Source: an uncultured Bacilli bacterium (GTDB lineage Bacteria; Bacillota_I; Bacilli_A; RF39; UBA660). From it: a stretch of 31,434 nucleotides of DNA. The position numbers and the translations under genes are program-made. The stretch spans positions 1 to 31,434 of the forward strand of contig CAKOJJ010000018.1 in NCBI GenBank assembly GCA_934089275.1, read 5' to 3'. This document shows, piece by piece, positions 1-7,495 of the stretch. The stretch's first letter is position 1. Each line of letters begins with the position of its first letter. The notes beneath the pieces were generated by a model. It saw only the letters and a list, made by a program, of their open reading frames with translations, was not told the origin of the DNA and ran no database searches.

Positions 1-207
1 AGTATATCCTAAATCATTTATACATTTTTCTATAACTGATATTTCAAGAGTTCCAACATATTCTATCACAACTTTACCAGTTTTTAAATCAACTTTAACA
101 TTTTTAACTCCATCAATATTAAGAAGAGCTCCCTTCACTGAAGAAACACAATGGGAACAACTCATACCTTTAACTATTATTTCTAATTTATTATTTTTTT
201 TAAACAT
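1..207 (-). CDS. copZ: CopZ-like copper chaperone (HMA domain), cut by the window edge
   Basis: The 69 visible codons encode an HMA ferredoxin-like metal-binding domain with the Cu(I) motif GMSCSHC at residues 14-20, followed by the usual beta-strand pattern to a conserved GY near residue 68. The stop codon lies beyond base 1, so the true length is unknown. A free domain of about 70 residues would be a cytosolic Cu(I) chaperone that hands copper to CopA. The ATG lies two bases past the copA stop, and its Shine-Dalgarno site (AAGGAAGG) lies within the 3' end of copA. It is therefore the fourth gene of the CsoR-controlled operon and probably translationally coupled. If the reading frame continues far to the left, it could instead be the first domain of a longer metal-binding protein. 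Confidence 0.85.
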   Translation of the reverse strand, partial: MFKKNNKLEIIVKGMSCSHCVSSVKGALLNIDGVKNVKVDLKTGKVVIEYVGTLEISVIEKCINDLGYT

Positions 208-209
208 AT

Positions 210-2390
210 TTATCTTCCTTCCTTATTTAATTTCAATATTCTTAAAGAATTAAATGAAACTGTTATACTGCTTAAAGTCATGGCAAATGCTGCAATCATT
301 GGGTTATTCGTAATAGGTAATATTCCAATAGAAATTATAATCATACCAATATTATAGATAAATGCCCAAAATAAGTTTTCTCCGATTATTTTAAAAGTAA
401 ATTTACTAATTCTAAACAATTTAACTATATTAGAAAGATCATTATTCATAAGGATTATATCACTTGAGTTATTTGCAATATCTGTTCCACTAGCAACGGA
501 AACTCCAATATCTGCACTTTTAAGTGCAGGAGCATCATTTATTCCATCACCGATCATCATAACTTTACCACTTTGCTTTAATTCATCAATATTTGTTTTC
601 TTTTCTTTTGGTAATACATTTGCACGAACTTCATCAATTCCAATAGATGAAGCAATTATTTTAGCTGTACGTTCATTATCACCAGTAAGCATAACTACTT
701 TTTTATTCATTGATTTTAATTCTTTTATTACATCTTTAATATTATCTCTGATGATATCCTTTACTCCGAATATTGCAACTACTTTATTTTCTTCAAAAAC
801 ATATACGATTGAAGCACCAGTCTCAACTATATTTTTTTCATAATTTTCATAATCATTTTTAATATCTAGCATTTTAAATAACTTATTATTGCCAATAAAA
901 TAAACTTTATCATTAACTTTTCCGGTCAAACCAATTCCATCAATTGTTTTAAAATCAACAACATCATATAATTTATCATCTATTTTAAAAGCATTGCTGA
1001 TTGGATGACTTGTTTTACTTTCTAAGCTTGCAACAATTCTTTTTACATCTTTAAAATCTCCACCAAATATATGTTCTTCACTTAAACGCAAATCTCCATA
1101 TGTAAGTGTTCCTGTCTTATCGCAAACAACAGTTGAAACATCTTTCACACGTTCAAGAATATCGCTTGATTTAACAAGAATACCAAATCTTGCACATACG
1201 CCTTCACTTACTACAATAGCAAGAGGTGTTGCAAGACCTAAAGCACATGGACACGCACTTACAAGAATTGTAATAAATCTCTCTAATGCTTGAGTTAATG
1301 TACCTCCAATAACCATGTAGACAATGAAAGTAAGTAAAGCAATCAAAAATATAGTAGGAACAAAAACTCGACTTATTTTATCCACAAGACTAGATATGTG
1401 AGTCTTTGTATTACTAGCATCGATTACAAGTCTTACCACCTCAGAAATTGTTGAAGCAGCTCCAATTCTAATAGCCTCATATTCAATAAAACCATCAACA
1501 TTTAAACTACCTGCTAAAACATCATCACCTACACCCTTTTTTTGAGCAATAGATTCTCCAGTAATAAACGCTTCATCCAAATGAGTACTTCCTTTAACAA
1601 TCTTGCCATCAACAGCAATTTTCATACCAGGTTTACATATTAAAATATCCCCAACTTTAATCTTATCAAGAGTAACGCGTACTTCCTCATCACCCTTTTT
1701 TAAATAAGCATAATCAGGAGTAATTGTTACCAATTCTTTAATTGCATCAAGAGTCTTATTCTTATTTTTATCAGCAATAAATCTTCCCAATTTAACAAAA
1801 TAAATAATAATGCAAACAGATTCAAAATATAAATTTTCAACATATTCCATTGAACCATTAAAAATCATAACTAAACTAAACAAACTATATATTTCACTTG
1901 AAAGCACTCCAAGCATAACCAAAGTATCCATATTAGAACTTCTATTTAGCAAGTTTTTTACACCTGATATTAAAATATCTAATCCATATATCAAAAATGG
2001 AATATTTAAAATAGCTAAACAAATGGCATAATTAAGTGGATATTTTTCCATATTCAAAAATTCTATAGTTGGTAATCCAACCATATGTGACATTGAAACA
2101 TAAAGAACAATTAAAGCTAATATTCCAAATAAAATCAATTTTAATTTATCTTTTTTTCTCAAATTTTCTTGAACTACTTTATATTCACCTAAGCTTTTAA
2201 AACCAGCTTTTTTTATTAATTCATCCAAATCTTGAATTGTTAAATTATCATCATATTCAATTGAAGCATTTGCAAGAACTAGGTTAACACTTGCTGATAT
2301 AATTCCATCCTGTTTATTTAAGAAATTCTCTAAACTTGAAGAGCAAGCACTGCAGCTCATTCCTCCAATACTTAAAACAATTTTTTTCAT
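210..2390 (-). CDS. copA: Copper-exporting P1B-type ATPase CopA
   Basis: This 726-residue membrane pump hydrolyses ATP to expel Cu(I). Its domains run in family order. An N-terminal HMA domain carries GMSCSAC at residues 10-16. Two membrane helix pairs follow, then the actuator motif TGES (277-280) and the membrane metal-binding motif CPC (380-382), with DKTGT and its phosphorylated Asp at 424. The nucleotide-binding SHP motif is near 461, TGDN near 569 and GDGINDAP at 614-621. YN (about 679) and MxxSS (about 704) in the last helices, together with CPC, are the Cu(I)-selective signature rather than the Zn/Cd one. Length is typical for a one-HMA CopA. It sits between the TauE/SafE fusion (7 bases upstream) and copZ (2 bases downstream) in a copper operon. 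No key residue is missing. Confidence 0.96.
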   Translation of the reverse strand: MKKIVLSIGGMSCSACSSSLENFLNKQDGIISASVNLVLANASIEYDDNLTIQDLDELIKKAGFKSLGEYKVVQENLRKKDKLKLILFGILALIVLYVSMSHMVGLPTIEFLNMEKYPLNYAICLAILNIPFLIYGLDILISGVKNLLNRSSNMDTLVMLGVLSSEIYSLFSLVMIFNGSMEYVENLYFESVCIIIYFVKLGRFIADKNKNKTLDAIKELVTITPDYAYLKKGDEEVRVTLDKIKVGDILICKPGMKIAVDGKIVKGSTHLDEAFITGESIAQKKGVGDDVLAGSLNVDGFIEYEAIRIGAASTISEVVRLVIDASNTKTHISSLVDKISRVFVPTIFLIALLTFIVYMVIGGTLTQALERFITILVSACPCALGLATPLAIVVSEGVCARFGILVKSSDILERVKDVSTVVCDKTGTLTYGDLRLSEEHIFGGDFKDVKRIVASLESKTSHPISNAFKIDDKLYDVVDFKTIDGIGLTGKVNDKVYFIGNNKLFKMLDIKNDYENYEKNIVETGASIVYVFEENKVVAIFGVKDIIRDNIKDVIKELKSMNKKVVMLTGDNERTAKIIASSIGIDEVRANVLPKEKKTNIDELKQSGKVMMIGDGINDAPALKSADIGVSVASGTDIANNSSDIILMNNDLSNIVKLFRISKFTFKIIGENLFWAFIYNIGMIIISIGILPITNNPMIAAFAMTLSSITVSFNSLRILKLNKEGR

Positions 2391-2397
2391 AACTCAC

Positions 2398-3663
2398 CTA
2401 CTTAATTACTTTTATTTTATTAGTTATCATATTCATCCAACAACTGTATGTAAATTCTCCAATATCTTCAGGAGTAAACTCAATTATATTTTCACCAATT
2501 TCCAATTTTTTATTTATACCATATTCTTTAATTTTTAATTCATTATTACAACCAGTCAAATATTTTTTATCAACATGAATTATAACTTCAACAGGAATAC
2601 CTTTATGAACTATCATATTTTGATAATTATCATAAGTTAAATCAAATTCAACAACTTGTTTTCCATCAACCATTTTTGCTTCAACATAATTATCAGTATT
2701 TATAAAAGGTAAATTAATGTTTAAATAAGATAATCCTCTAATAAACATTGACAAAGATAAGATAAATATTAAAACAGCAGCAATCTTATTTAAAATAATC
2801 TTTTTTTCACCTTTAACGATATTAAATACTAAGCTTGATACAAACATAAGGGGAATAGTTCCCAAACAGAATAGAAACATTGATAAAGCTCCTAAGAAAA
2901 ATGAACCAGTTGATAAAGCATAAACTTGCATCGCTTGCATTGGTCCACAAGGCATAAAACCATTTAATAAACCAATTATAAATGGACTTTTTGAATTACT
3001 TCTAAAATTAAATAGTTTAACACTTTTAATATGAATTACACCTAACATATTTAAAGACATTATAAACATCATTACCCCAGCTATAACAATAATGATACCT
3101 GAAACCGTATCATTTATGCTCAATACACTTCCAAGTAAACCAACTAAACCGCCAATAAACGTATATGAAATAAGACGTCCTAAATTATAAAGTATTGGTT
3201 TTTTTATACTTTTACTCTTATCAATTGTTGCAACTAAGTTTAATGAACCACACATACTTATACAATGTAAACTGGTAAATATTCCCGTAAAAAGAAGCAT
3301 ACCAAGAGTTATATTTGTGTCAATCGTTGGAATAAAATTGAAAATATTAAAGTTAAATATCTTATATATTAAAAAGGCAATAATAATTATCATTGATAAA
3401 ATAAATATGAATTCTTTTAACTCAATATCTGTTTTTAAACCTTTTTTATTATCACTTATATATTCATCTTTAGTAACATATCCACTTTTTATAACATTTC
3501 TAATAATTTCGTACTTATCAATTTCACCAGTATAATTGATAACAGCAATATTTTTCTCAAATTCAACAGATTTAATATTTTTTATTTTTAACAAAGATGT
3601 ACGTATTGTAGTTTCACAATGACTACAATGCATTCCATCTATTTTTACATAAATCGTTTTCAT
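2398..3663 (-). CDS. HMA / TauE-SafE (DsbD-like) membrane / cupredoxin fusion, copper handling
   Basis: This 421-residue protein has three parts. Residues 1-70 form an HMA domain with GMHCSHC at 10-16. Residues about 85-315 form a polytopic membrane domain of the TauE/SafE or DsbD-transmembrane type, with the paired signatures HCISMCG (133-139) and GFMPCGPMQ (235-243). Residues about 330-421 form a small extracytoplasmic beta domain that ends in a cupredoxin-like ligand region, with Cys372 and a Y-S-C-W-M segment at 406-410. The likely role is moving copper or reducing equivalents across the membrane alongside CopA. The exact reaction is not shown by the sequence. The ATG overlaps the csoR stop as ATGA, so the two are translationally coupled. 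Similar fusions are usually annotated only as sulfite exporter TauE/SafE family protein. Confidence 0.85.
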   Translation of the reverse strand: MKTIYVKIDGMHCSHCETTIRTSLLKIKNIKSVEFEKNIAVINYTGEIDKYEIIRNVIKSGYVTKDEYISDNKKGLKTDIELKEFIFILSMIIIIAFLIYKIFNFNIFNFIPTIDTNITLGMLLFTGIFTSLHCISMCGSLNLVATIDKSKSIKKPILYNLGRLISYTFIGGLVGLLGSVLSINDTVSGIIIVIAGVMMFIMSLNMLGVIHIKSVKLFNFRSNSKSPFIIGLLNGFMPCGPMQAMQVYALSTGSFFLGALSMFLFCLGTIPLMFVSSLVFNIVKGEKKIILNKIAAVLIFILSLSMFIRGLSYLNINLPFINTDNYVEAKMVDGKQVVEFDLTYDNYQNMIVHKGIPVEVIIHVDKKYLTGCNNELKIKEYGINKKLEIGENIIEFTPEDIGEFTYSCWMNMITNKIKVIK

Positions 3664-3956
3664 TTTAACTTACCAAAAAGATCAATAATGTCTTCTATAA
3701 CATCCATATTGTCATTTTTTATGTCTTCAACCATACATGATTTCATATGACTTTTTAATATTTCATTTCCAAGACTTTTTAAAGCATTTGTAGCAGAAGC
3801 AACTTGAAGTAAAACGTCATCACAATAGCGATCATCATCTATCATTTGTTGAATACCATTAATTTGTCCAGCTATTATTCTAAGTCTTCTAGTCAAATCT
3901 TTCTTTTCATCCTCTGATCTATGTTTACTTCTTGTACAATTACACTCTTTTTTCAT
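3660..3956 (-). CDS. csoR: Copper-sensing repressor CsoR
   Basis: This is an all-helical CsoR/RcnR-family repressor of 98 residues from the chosen start. The Cu(I) ligand set is intact: Cys45, His70 and Cys74, with the same 25 and 4 residue spacings as in characterised CsoR proteins (C-H-C). The N-terminus carries an additional CNC at 5-7. The open frame extends 15 codons upstream, but those codons overlap the -10 box and operator. The start used here has a Shine-Dalgarno site (GAAGGTGA) six bases before ATG, so it is preferred. It is the first gene of the copper operon and should repress its own promoter until Cu(I) binds. It ends in TGA and overlaps the next ATG by four bases. Confidence 0.95.
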   Translation of the reverse strand: MKKECNCTRSKHRSEDEKKDLTRRLRIIAGQINGIQQMIDDDRYCDDVLLQVASATNALKSLGNEILKSHMKSCMVEDIKNDNMDVIEDIIDLFGKLK

Positions 3957-3971
3957 AACATCACCTTCTTC

Positions 3972-4001
3972 ATTATAGGGTATAGGGGGTATACCTGTCA
4001 A
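3972..4001 (-). promoter_or_regulatory. Copper operon promoter with CsoR operator in the spacer
   Basis: Read on the minus strand this is a consensus sigma-A promoter: TTGACA, an 18-base spacer, then TATAAT. The spacer holds a perfect inverted repeat GGTATA-CCCCC-TATACC at 3979-3995. This resembles the GC-stretch pseudo-palindromes bound by CsoR. Repressor bound there would block RNA polymerase directly. Only 15 bases separate TATAAT from the csoR ATG, so the 5' leader should be very short and carry the Shine-Dalgarno site almost at its 5' end. Confidence 0.88.
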
Positions 4002-4009
4002 TATAAGTC

Positions 4010-4034
4010 AAAAAAAGAATAGATAAATCTATTC
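4010..4034 (-). terminator. Intrinsic terminator of the NlpC/P60 gene, overlapping its stop
   Basis: On the minus strand a 7-bp stem GAATAGA/TCTATTC with a TTTA loop is followed by seven T. The left arm includes the last codon and the TAG stop of the upstream gene. It ends only nine bases before the -35 box of the copper promoter. Confidence 0.85.
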
Positions 4035-5156
4035 CCACATATCTGTGTAATCATCATTTTTACTATACTCTTTATCCAGTTTATTTATATAAGCATAGTA
4101 TTTATATAACGGACTATTAGAATTTTTATAACTAACTTTTTCTATTCTAACCCCTTTAAGAAGTGATTCAGCTATATATAGATACTCAGAATCTTTGCCA
4201 GCAATCAATGCTGTGTGTCCCCAACGAGCAATTACATCTCCAACTTTATAATCATCAGAATTTGCATATTGATATGTTAAAGAATGCATCTCTCCAACAT
4301 CACTCATATCTTTATATTTATCATTAATACCTGCACCTATATCTCCAACATCAAGTCCAGAATTATATAATGACCAAGTAACAAATCCTGAACAATCCAG
4401 TCCATTTGGCATCTTTGCTCCAGGTTTATATCTATTATGATCTTGTAAATTAGTTAAAGGACAACCCCATATAGCTGGACCTTTATATGATACCTTTATA
4501 TCTTTAAACTTATCTTCACTCAAATATAACCCTTTATGGTAATATCTTCCTTCTCCATCTGCTTTTCTAACTCCCGATTCATGCATTCTACCATTTTCAT
4601 AAAAATAAGATACCTTATATTTAAAAGATAATGTCATAAATCTAATAGTTTCAATTAAAGCAGCTCGTGTTCCCTCACCTTTATTTAACACTCTTGTTCT
4701 TAATGCTTCATCGATAATATGAGCTTCTTCTTCAGTGTAGGCATGACATGGTAAAAAGGATTTTTTATCATCTAATTCAGGTTTTCTAATCAAATCTGTT
4801 ACGGTAACAGTTACTTTAGAACTCTTACCACTTTCGCTTTTTAAAGTAACAGCAGCAGTACCTAAACTAACTCCAGTAATTTTTCCTTCATTAACACTTA
4901 CGATATCTTCATTTTCACTAGACCAAGTTAATTTATAATCATCCTTTGTACTTTCTACCTCATAATTTAACTTTTGACTTTCACCTACTGCTAAATAAAA
5001 TGTATCAACATTAAATTTAATATTTTTTACACCATCATTTGTTTCTTTAATAGTTGGAATAAGGTTAATTGGTTCTTTTTTATTAAAGAAATTATAAACT
5101 ACAAAACCAGAAATTATAAAGATAGTTATTGAAATAATTAAAGCTACTTTCTTCAT
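4029..5156 (-). CDS. Membrane-anchored or secreted Ig-like (BIG2) / NlpC-P60 cell-wall peptidase
   Basis: The 375-residue product starts with a short basic N-terminus and a hydrophobic segment (residues 4-23), an uncleaved anchor or signal. A bacterial Ig-like BIG2 domain follows at about 45-121, with the typical WSSENEDIVSVNEGKITGV pattern. After a linker comes a C-terminal NlpC/P60-type cysteine peptidase domain with catalytic Cys255 in LDCSGF and His314 in GHTAL. Such enzymes usually cut peptide cross-links in peptidoglycan outside the cell. The region between about 135 and 240 is less typical and may be an NlpC-associated helical part. It is monocistronic, with its own terminator and a plausible promoter 25 bases upstream. 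The Shine-Dalgarno site (GTGATG) is weak. The specific bond cleaved cannot be read from the sequence. Confidence 0.85.
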   Translation of the reverse strand: MKKVALIISITIFIISGFVVYNFFNKKEPINLIPTIKETNDGVKNIKFNVDTFYLAVGESQKLNYEVESTKDDYKLTWSSENEDIVSVNEGKITGVSLGTAAVTLKSESGKSSKVTVTVTDLIRKPELDDKKSFLPCHAYTEEEAHIIDEALRTRVLNKGEGTRAALIETIRFMTLSFKYKVSYFYENGRMHESGVRKADGEGRYYHKGLYLSEDKFKDIKVSYKGPAIWGCPLTNLQDHNRYKPGAKMPNGLDCSGFVTWSLYNSGLDVGDIGAGINDKYKDMSDVGEMHSLTYQYANSDDYKVGDVIARWGHTALIAGKDSEYLYIAESLLKGVRIEKVSYKNSNSPLYKYYAYINKLDKEYSKNDDYTDMWE

Positions 5157-5176
5157 ATAAACATCACATATTGAAT

Positions 5177-5205
5177 ATAATATATAATTTAAATTTTAGC
5201 AACAA
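5177..5205 (-). promoter_or_regulatory. Possible promoter of the NlpC/P60 gene
   Basis: On the minus strand, TTGTTG, a 17-base spacer and TATTAT lie about 20 bases before the start codon. The -35 match is only three of six, so this is a weak call supported mainly by position. Confidence 0.35.
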
Positions 5206-5212
5206 AATAATG

Positions 5213-5237
5213 AAAAAAAGTAGTAAATTTACTACTT
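5213..5237 (-). terminator. Intrinsic terminator of mgtE
   Basis: The perfect 20-base palindrome AAGTAGTAAATTTACTACTT is followed by T on the minus strand. It begins at the last two stop-codon bases of mgtE. Confidence 0.85.
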
Positions 5238-6570
5238 AAATTCCAAGCAAAACAGTTGCAATATTAAAATATATTATTAAAGAACAAGCATCAACTATAG
5301 TTGTTATAAACGGACTTGCCATAACTGCGGGATCAAAGCCAAGTTTTTTAGCAAACATTGGTAAAGTACAACCAATAAATTTAGCAAGAACAACGGTTGC
5401 AATTAAAGTTAAACAAACACATAAAGCTACATTAACATTTACTGCATCAACGACTAAAAGTTTAACAAAGTTACATACGGCTAAAGTTAATGCACATAAA
5501 ATGGATACTCTAAATTCTTTAAATATAACCTTAAATATATCCTTAAATTCAATATCATTCAAGGAAAGAGCACGAATAATACTTACACTTGATTGTCCAC
5601 CAGCATTTCCACCAGTATCCATAATCATGGGAATAAAAGCCGTAAGAATTGTAACACTTGCCAAAGCTGACTCAAAACTTTCAATAATTTTTCCCGTAAA
5701 AGTAGCTGATATCATTAAAAGTAAAAGCCATGGAATTCTTGCTTTATAAGTTTCAAACACACCAGTTTTATCATACGGTTTATCAACGGGTATAATTGCA
5801 GCCATCTTTTTTATATCTTCAGTAGCTTCACTTTCAAAAACATCAAGAACATCATCAATTGTAATGATACCAACAAGTCTATTTTCAGAATCAACTACTG
5901 GCATAACTGTTAAATTATACTTATGAAACATATTAGCAACTTCTTCTTGATCAGTAAAAGTTGATACATAAATTAAATCCTTTTTGCACACATCTTTTAT
6001 CTTATCAGACTCTTTAGCAAAAAGAAGATCAGTTGCTTCAATACTTCCATATAATTTTCTTTTATGATCTACTACATAACATGTATTAATAGTTTCATAA
6101 TAACTTATTTCATTTTCCAGTTTTTCAATTGCCTCTCCAACTAAAGTATCACCCTTAAATTCAACATATTCCACAGTCATTATAGAACCGGCGGTATCTT
6201 CTTCATATCTTAAAAGTTTATTTATATCTTTTCTAGTATCTGCACTACAATTTTTAAGAATTTTATCTACAATATTTGCTGGCATTTCTTCAAGTACATC
6301 AGTTGCATCATCAGCAAACATTTCATCTATTAAGGATACTGTTTCCTTTTCACTTAACTCTCTCAAAAGATTAGTTGCAACTACTACATCAAATTCTGAA
6401 AATACTTCAACTGCCTTATCTTTTGGGATAATTCTAAACACTTTAGCTAAATCAGAATTAGATAGGTCACTTAACACTTCAGCTAAGTCACCAATATTCA
6501 TTTCATCTATAACATTTTTTAACTCATTAATGTTCTTTTCATCAATAAGTTTTTTTATTTTCTCTTTCAT
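5236..6570 (-). CDS. mgtE: Magnesium channel/transporter MgtE
   Basis: The 444-residue protein has the full MgtE layout. A helical MgtE N domain occupies about 14-120. Two CBS domains (about 130-190 and 195-250) act as the cytosolic Mg2+ sensor. Five membrane helices run from about 280 to the end. The signature GGNAGGQSS is at 320-328, and the pore Asp is D427 in TTIVDACS, at the position of the Mg2+-binding pore residue of characterised MgtE. It imports Mg2+ and closes when internal Mg2+ is high. The Shine-Dalgarno site GGAGG lies five bases before ATG. No M-box riboswitch precedes it. Instead there is a short structured leader with a possible upstream reading frame that overlaps this start. 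It has its own terminator. Confidence 0.95.
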   Translation of the reverse strand: MKEKIKKLIDEKNINELKNVIDEMNIGDLAEVLSDLSNSDLAKVFRIIPKDKAVEVFSEFDVVVATNLLRELSEKETVSLIDEMFADDATDVLEEMPANIVDKILKNCSADTRKDINKLLRYEEDTAGSIMTVEYVEFKGDTLVGEAIEKLENEISYYETINTCYVVDHKRKLYGSIEATDLLFAKESDKIKDVCKKDLIYVSTFTDQEEVANMFHKYNLTVMPVVDSENRLVGIITIDDVLDVFESEATEDIKKMAAIIPVDKPYDKTGVFETYKARIPWLLLLMISATFTGKIIESFESALASVTILTAFIPMIMDTGGNAGGQSSVSIIRALSLNDIEFKDIFKVIFKEFRVSILCALTLAVCNFVKLLVVDAVNVNVALCVCLTLIATVVLAKFIGCTLPMFAKKLGFDPAVMASPFITTIVDACSLIIYFNIATVLLGI

Positions 6571-6628
6571 TTAAACCTCCAAATTTGATATTATTTTTAT
6601 AATTAATATACCTCAGGTATCCGTCCAT
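6542..6628 (-). CDS. Candidate 28-residue leader peptide overlapping the mgtE start
   Basis: An ATG preceded by a strong Shine-Dalgarno site (GGAGGTGA, eight bases away) opens a 28-codon frame. It starts MDGYLRYINY, runs through the mgtE Shine-Dalgarno site and ends at TGA 29 bases inside mgtE in another frame. This geometry would couple or attenuate mgtE translation. The peptide has no resemblance I know of to the proline-rich MgtL of enterobacteria. Its Tyr/Asn/Lys content is what AT-rich non-coding DNA would also give, so the strong ribosome site is the main support. The start codon directly follows one arm of an 11-bp stem. Confidence 0.4.
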   Translation of the reverse strand: MDGYLRYINYKNNIKFGGLNERENKKTY

Positions 6629-6644
6629 AAATAATATCACCTCC
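6586..6644 (-). promoter_or_regulatory. Structured mgtE leader RNA, unrecognised class
   Basis: On the minus strand TGATATTATTT (6629-6639) and AAATAATATCA (6586-6596) pair perfectly over 11 bp. They enclose a second perfect hairpin, ATACC-TGA-GGTAT (6608-6620). A GGAGGTGA site overlaps the outer left arm at one end, and the mgtE GGAGG follows the right arm by five bases. The fold could govern access to either ribosome site. It is too short for an M-box and does not match any riboswitch consensus I can recall. A TATAAT about 20 bases upstream may be the promoter, without a good -35. Confidence 0.5.
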
Positions 6645-6681
6645 AAAAGTTTAACAAAATCATTATAATATATATTTATTC

Positions 6682-6711
6682 AAAAAAAAAGATTTAGAAA
6701 CACCTAAATCT
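6682..6711 (-). terminator. Intrinsic terminator of the thioredoxin-like gene
   Basis: On the minus strand the stem AGATTTAG/CTAAATCT with loop GTGTTT is followed by nine T. The first stem bases overlap the TAG stop of the gene it ends. It separates this gene from the mgtE leader. Confidence 0.9.
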
Positions 6712-7438
6712 ATTTTTTACTTTTTTTAGCGTTTTTTTTAGTTGTTGTTTTCTTTGTTGTTGTTTTTTTGTTTTCTTCTACTGCTTTTTCTTCTTTTTCA
6801 GTTGTTTTCTTTTCTTCTTTTTTACTTTCTTCAACTTTTTCTTCTTCAGTTTCAGTTGCTACGTATTGACCAGTAGAACTTCTACCAAATAGAATAGCGA
6901 TAACGATAGCAGCAGTTATACCAAGAATAATATAACCAACAACATCATTCTTTTTCTTATTTTCGTTGTAAACTTTTCCTGTATTGTTACTATCAGATAC
7001 TGTTATAGATCCATCTTGAATTCCAGCAACTACATCAACATAATCTGAAGCAGAATATTCTTCATTAATAGCCTTAACTATTTTTTCAGGACTAGTTTCT
7101 TCATTAAAACCAGTAAAGTATTGATCACCAATTACATAAAATGGAACTCCATCAACATTAAAATCAAAATAGTTACCAACTTTAGTCATAAGTTCACTAT
7201 TGTTTTCATCATACCATACTTCATAATCGACTATACGGAATTTAGAATTAATTGTTTTATCACTTTCTAGTGTTGCAGTATAGTTATGAAGTTTTTGACA
7301 AAAGCCACATGACTTTCCATAAAATATATAAAAATTAATTGGCTCCTTTGCTGCTTTCTTTGTAGTTTTTGCATTTACTGATACAAAAGGAAATGCAACT
7401 AAAATCATAATCATTAAAACTTTAAAAAATTTTTTCAT
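6710..7438 (-). CDS. Thioredoxin-like exported protein with C-terminal anchor and Lys/Glu/Thr tail
   Basis: Residue numbers count from the first in-frame ATG, which lies six bases upstream of this start. A signal-like segment (about 4-25, ending VNA) precedes a thioredoxin-fold domain with CGFC at 46-49 and a probable cis-Pro in GVPFY near 101. A membrane helix follows at about 167-187, then a low-complexity tail of about 50 residues made almost only of Lys, Glu, Thr and Asn. The expected topology puts the redox domain outside and the tail in the cytosol. The CxxC suggests disulfide reduction or exchange on surface proteins, but the substrate is unknown. The start with Shine-Dalgarno GGAGG nine bases away is preferred; the alternative ATG is only three bases from that site. 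Upstream is abgT, with a separate extended -10 promoter between. Confidence 0.8.
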   Translation of the reverse strand: MKKFFKVLMIMILVAFPFVSVNAKTTKKAAKEPINFYIFYGKSCGFCQKLHNYTATLESDKTINSKFRIVDYEVWYDENNSELMTKVGNYFDFNVDGVPFYVIGDQYFTGFNEETSPEKIVKAINEEYSASDYVDVVAGIQDGSITVSDSNNTGKVYNENKKKNDVVGYIILGITAAIVIAILFGRSSTGQYVATETEEEKVEESKKEEKKTTEKEEKAVEENKKTTTKKTTTKKNAKKSKK

Positions 7439-7459
7439 TACCATAATCCTCCTTAATAA

Positions 7460-7468
7460 ATTATAACA
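7460..7468 (-). promoter_or_regulatory. Extended -10 promoter of the thioredoxin-like gene
   Basis: TGTTATAAT on the minus strand lies about 20 bases before the start. No good -35 is visible, as expected for an extended -10 promoter. The same nonamer precedes parA and the YfcC-like gene. Confidence 0.6.
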
Positions 7469-7495
7469 TAATATACAATATTTGGAATATTTTTT

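Noticed and set aside
3660..4001. Longer csoR start 15 codons upstream, and recoding of TGA as Trp
   Set aside because: The extra codons overlap the promoter and operator and have no ribosome site. csoR ends at TGA inside the ATGA overlap, and tryptophans elsewhere use TGG, so the standard bacterial code fits.
6571..6709. M-box magnesium riboswitch upstream of mgtE
   Set aside because: The gap is too short for an M-box and part of it is the previous gene's terminator. None of the conserved M-box stems can be placed.
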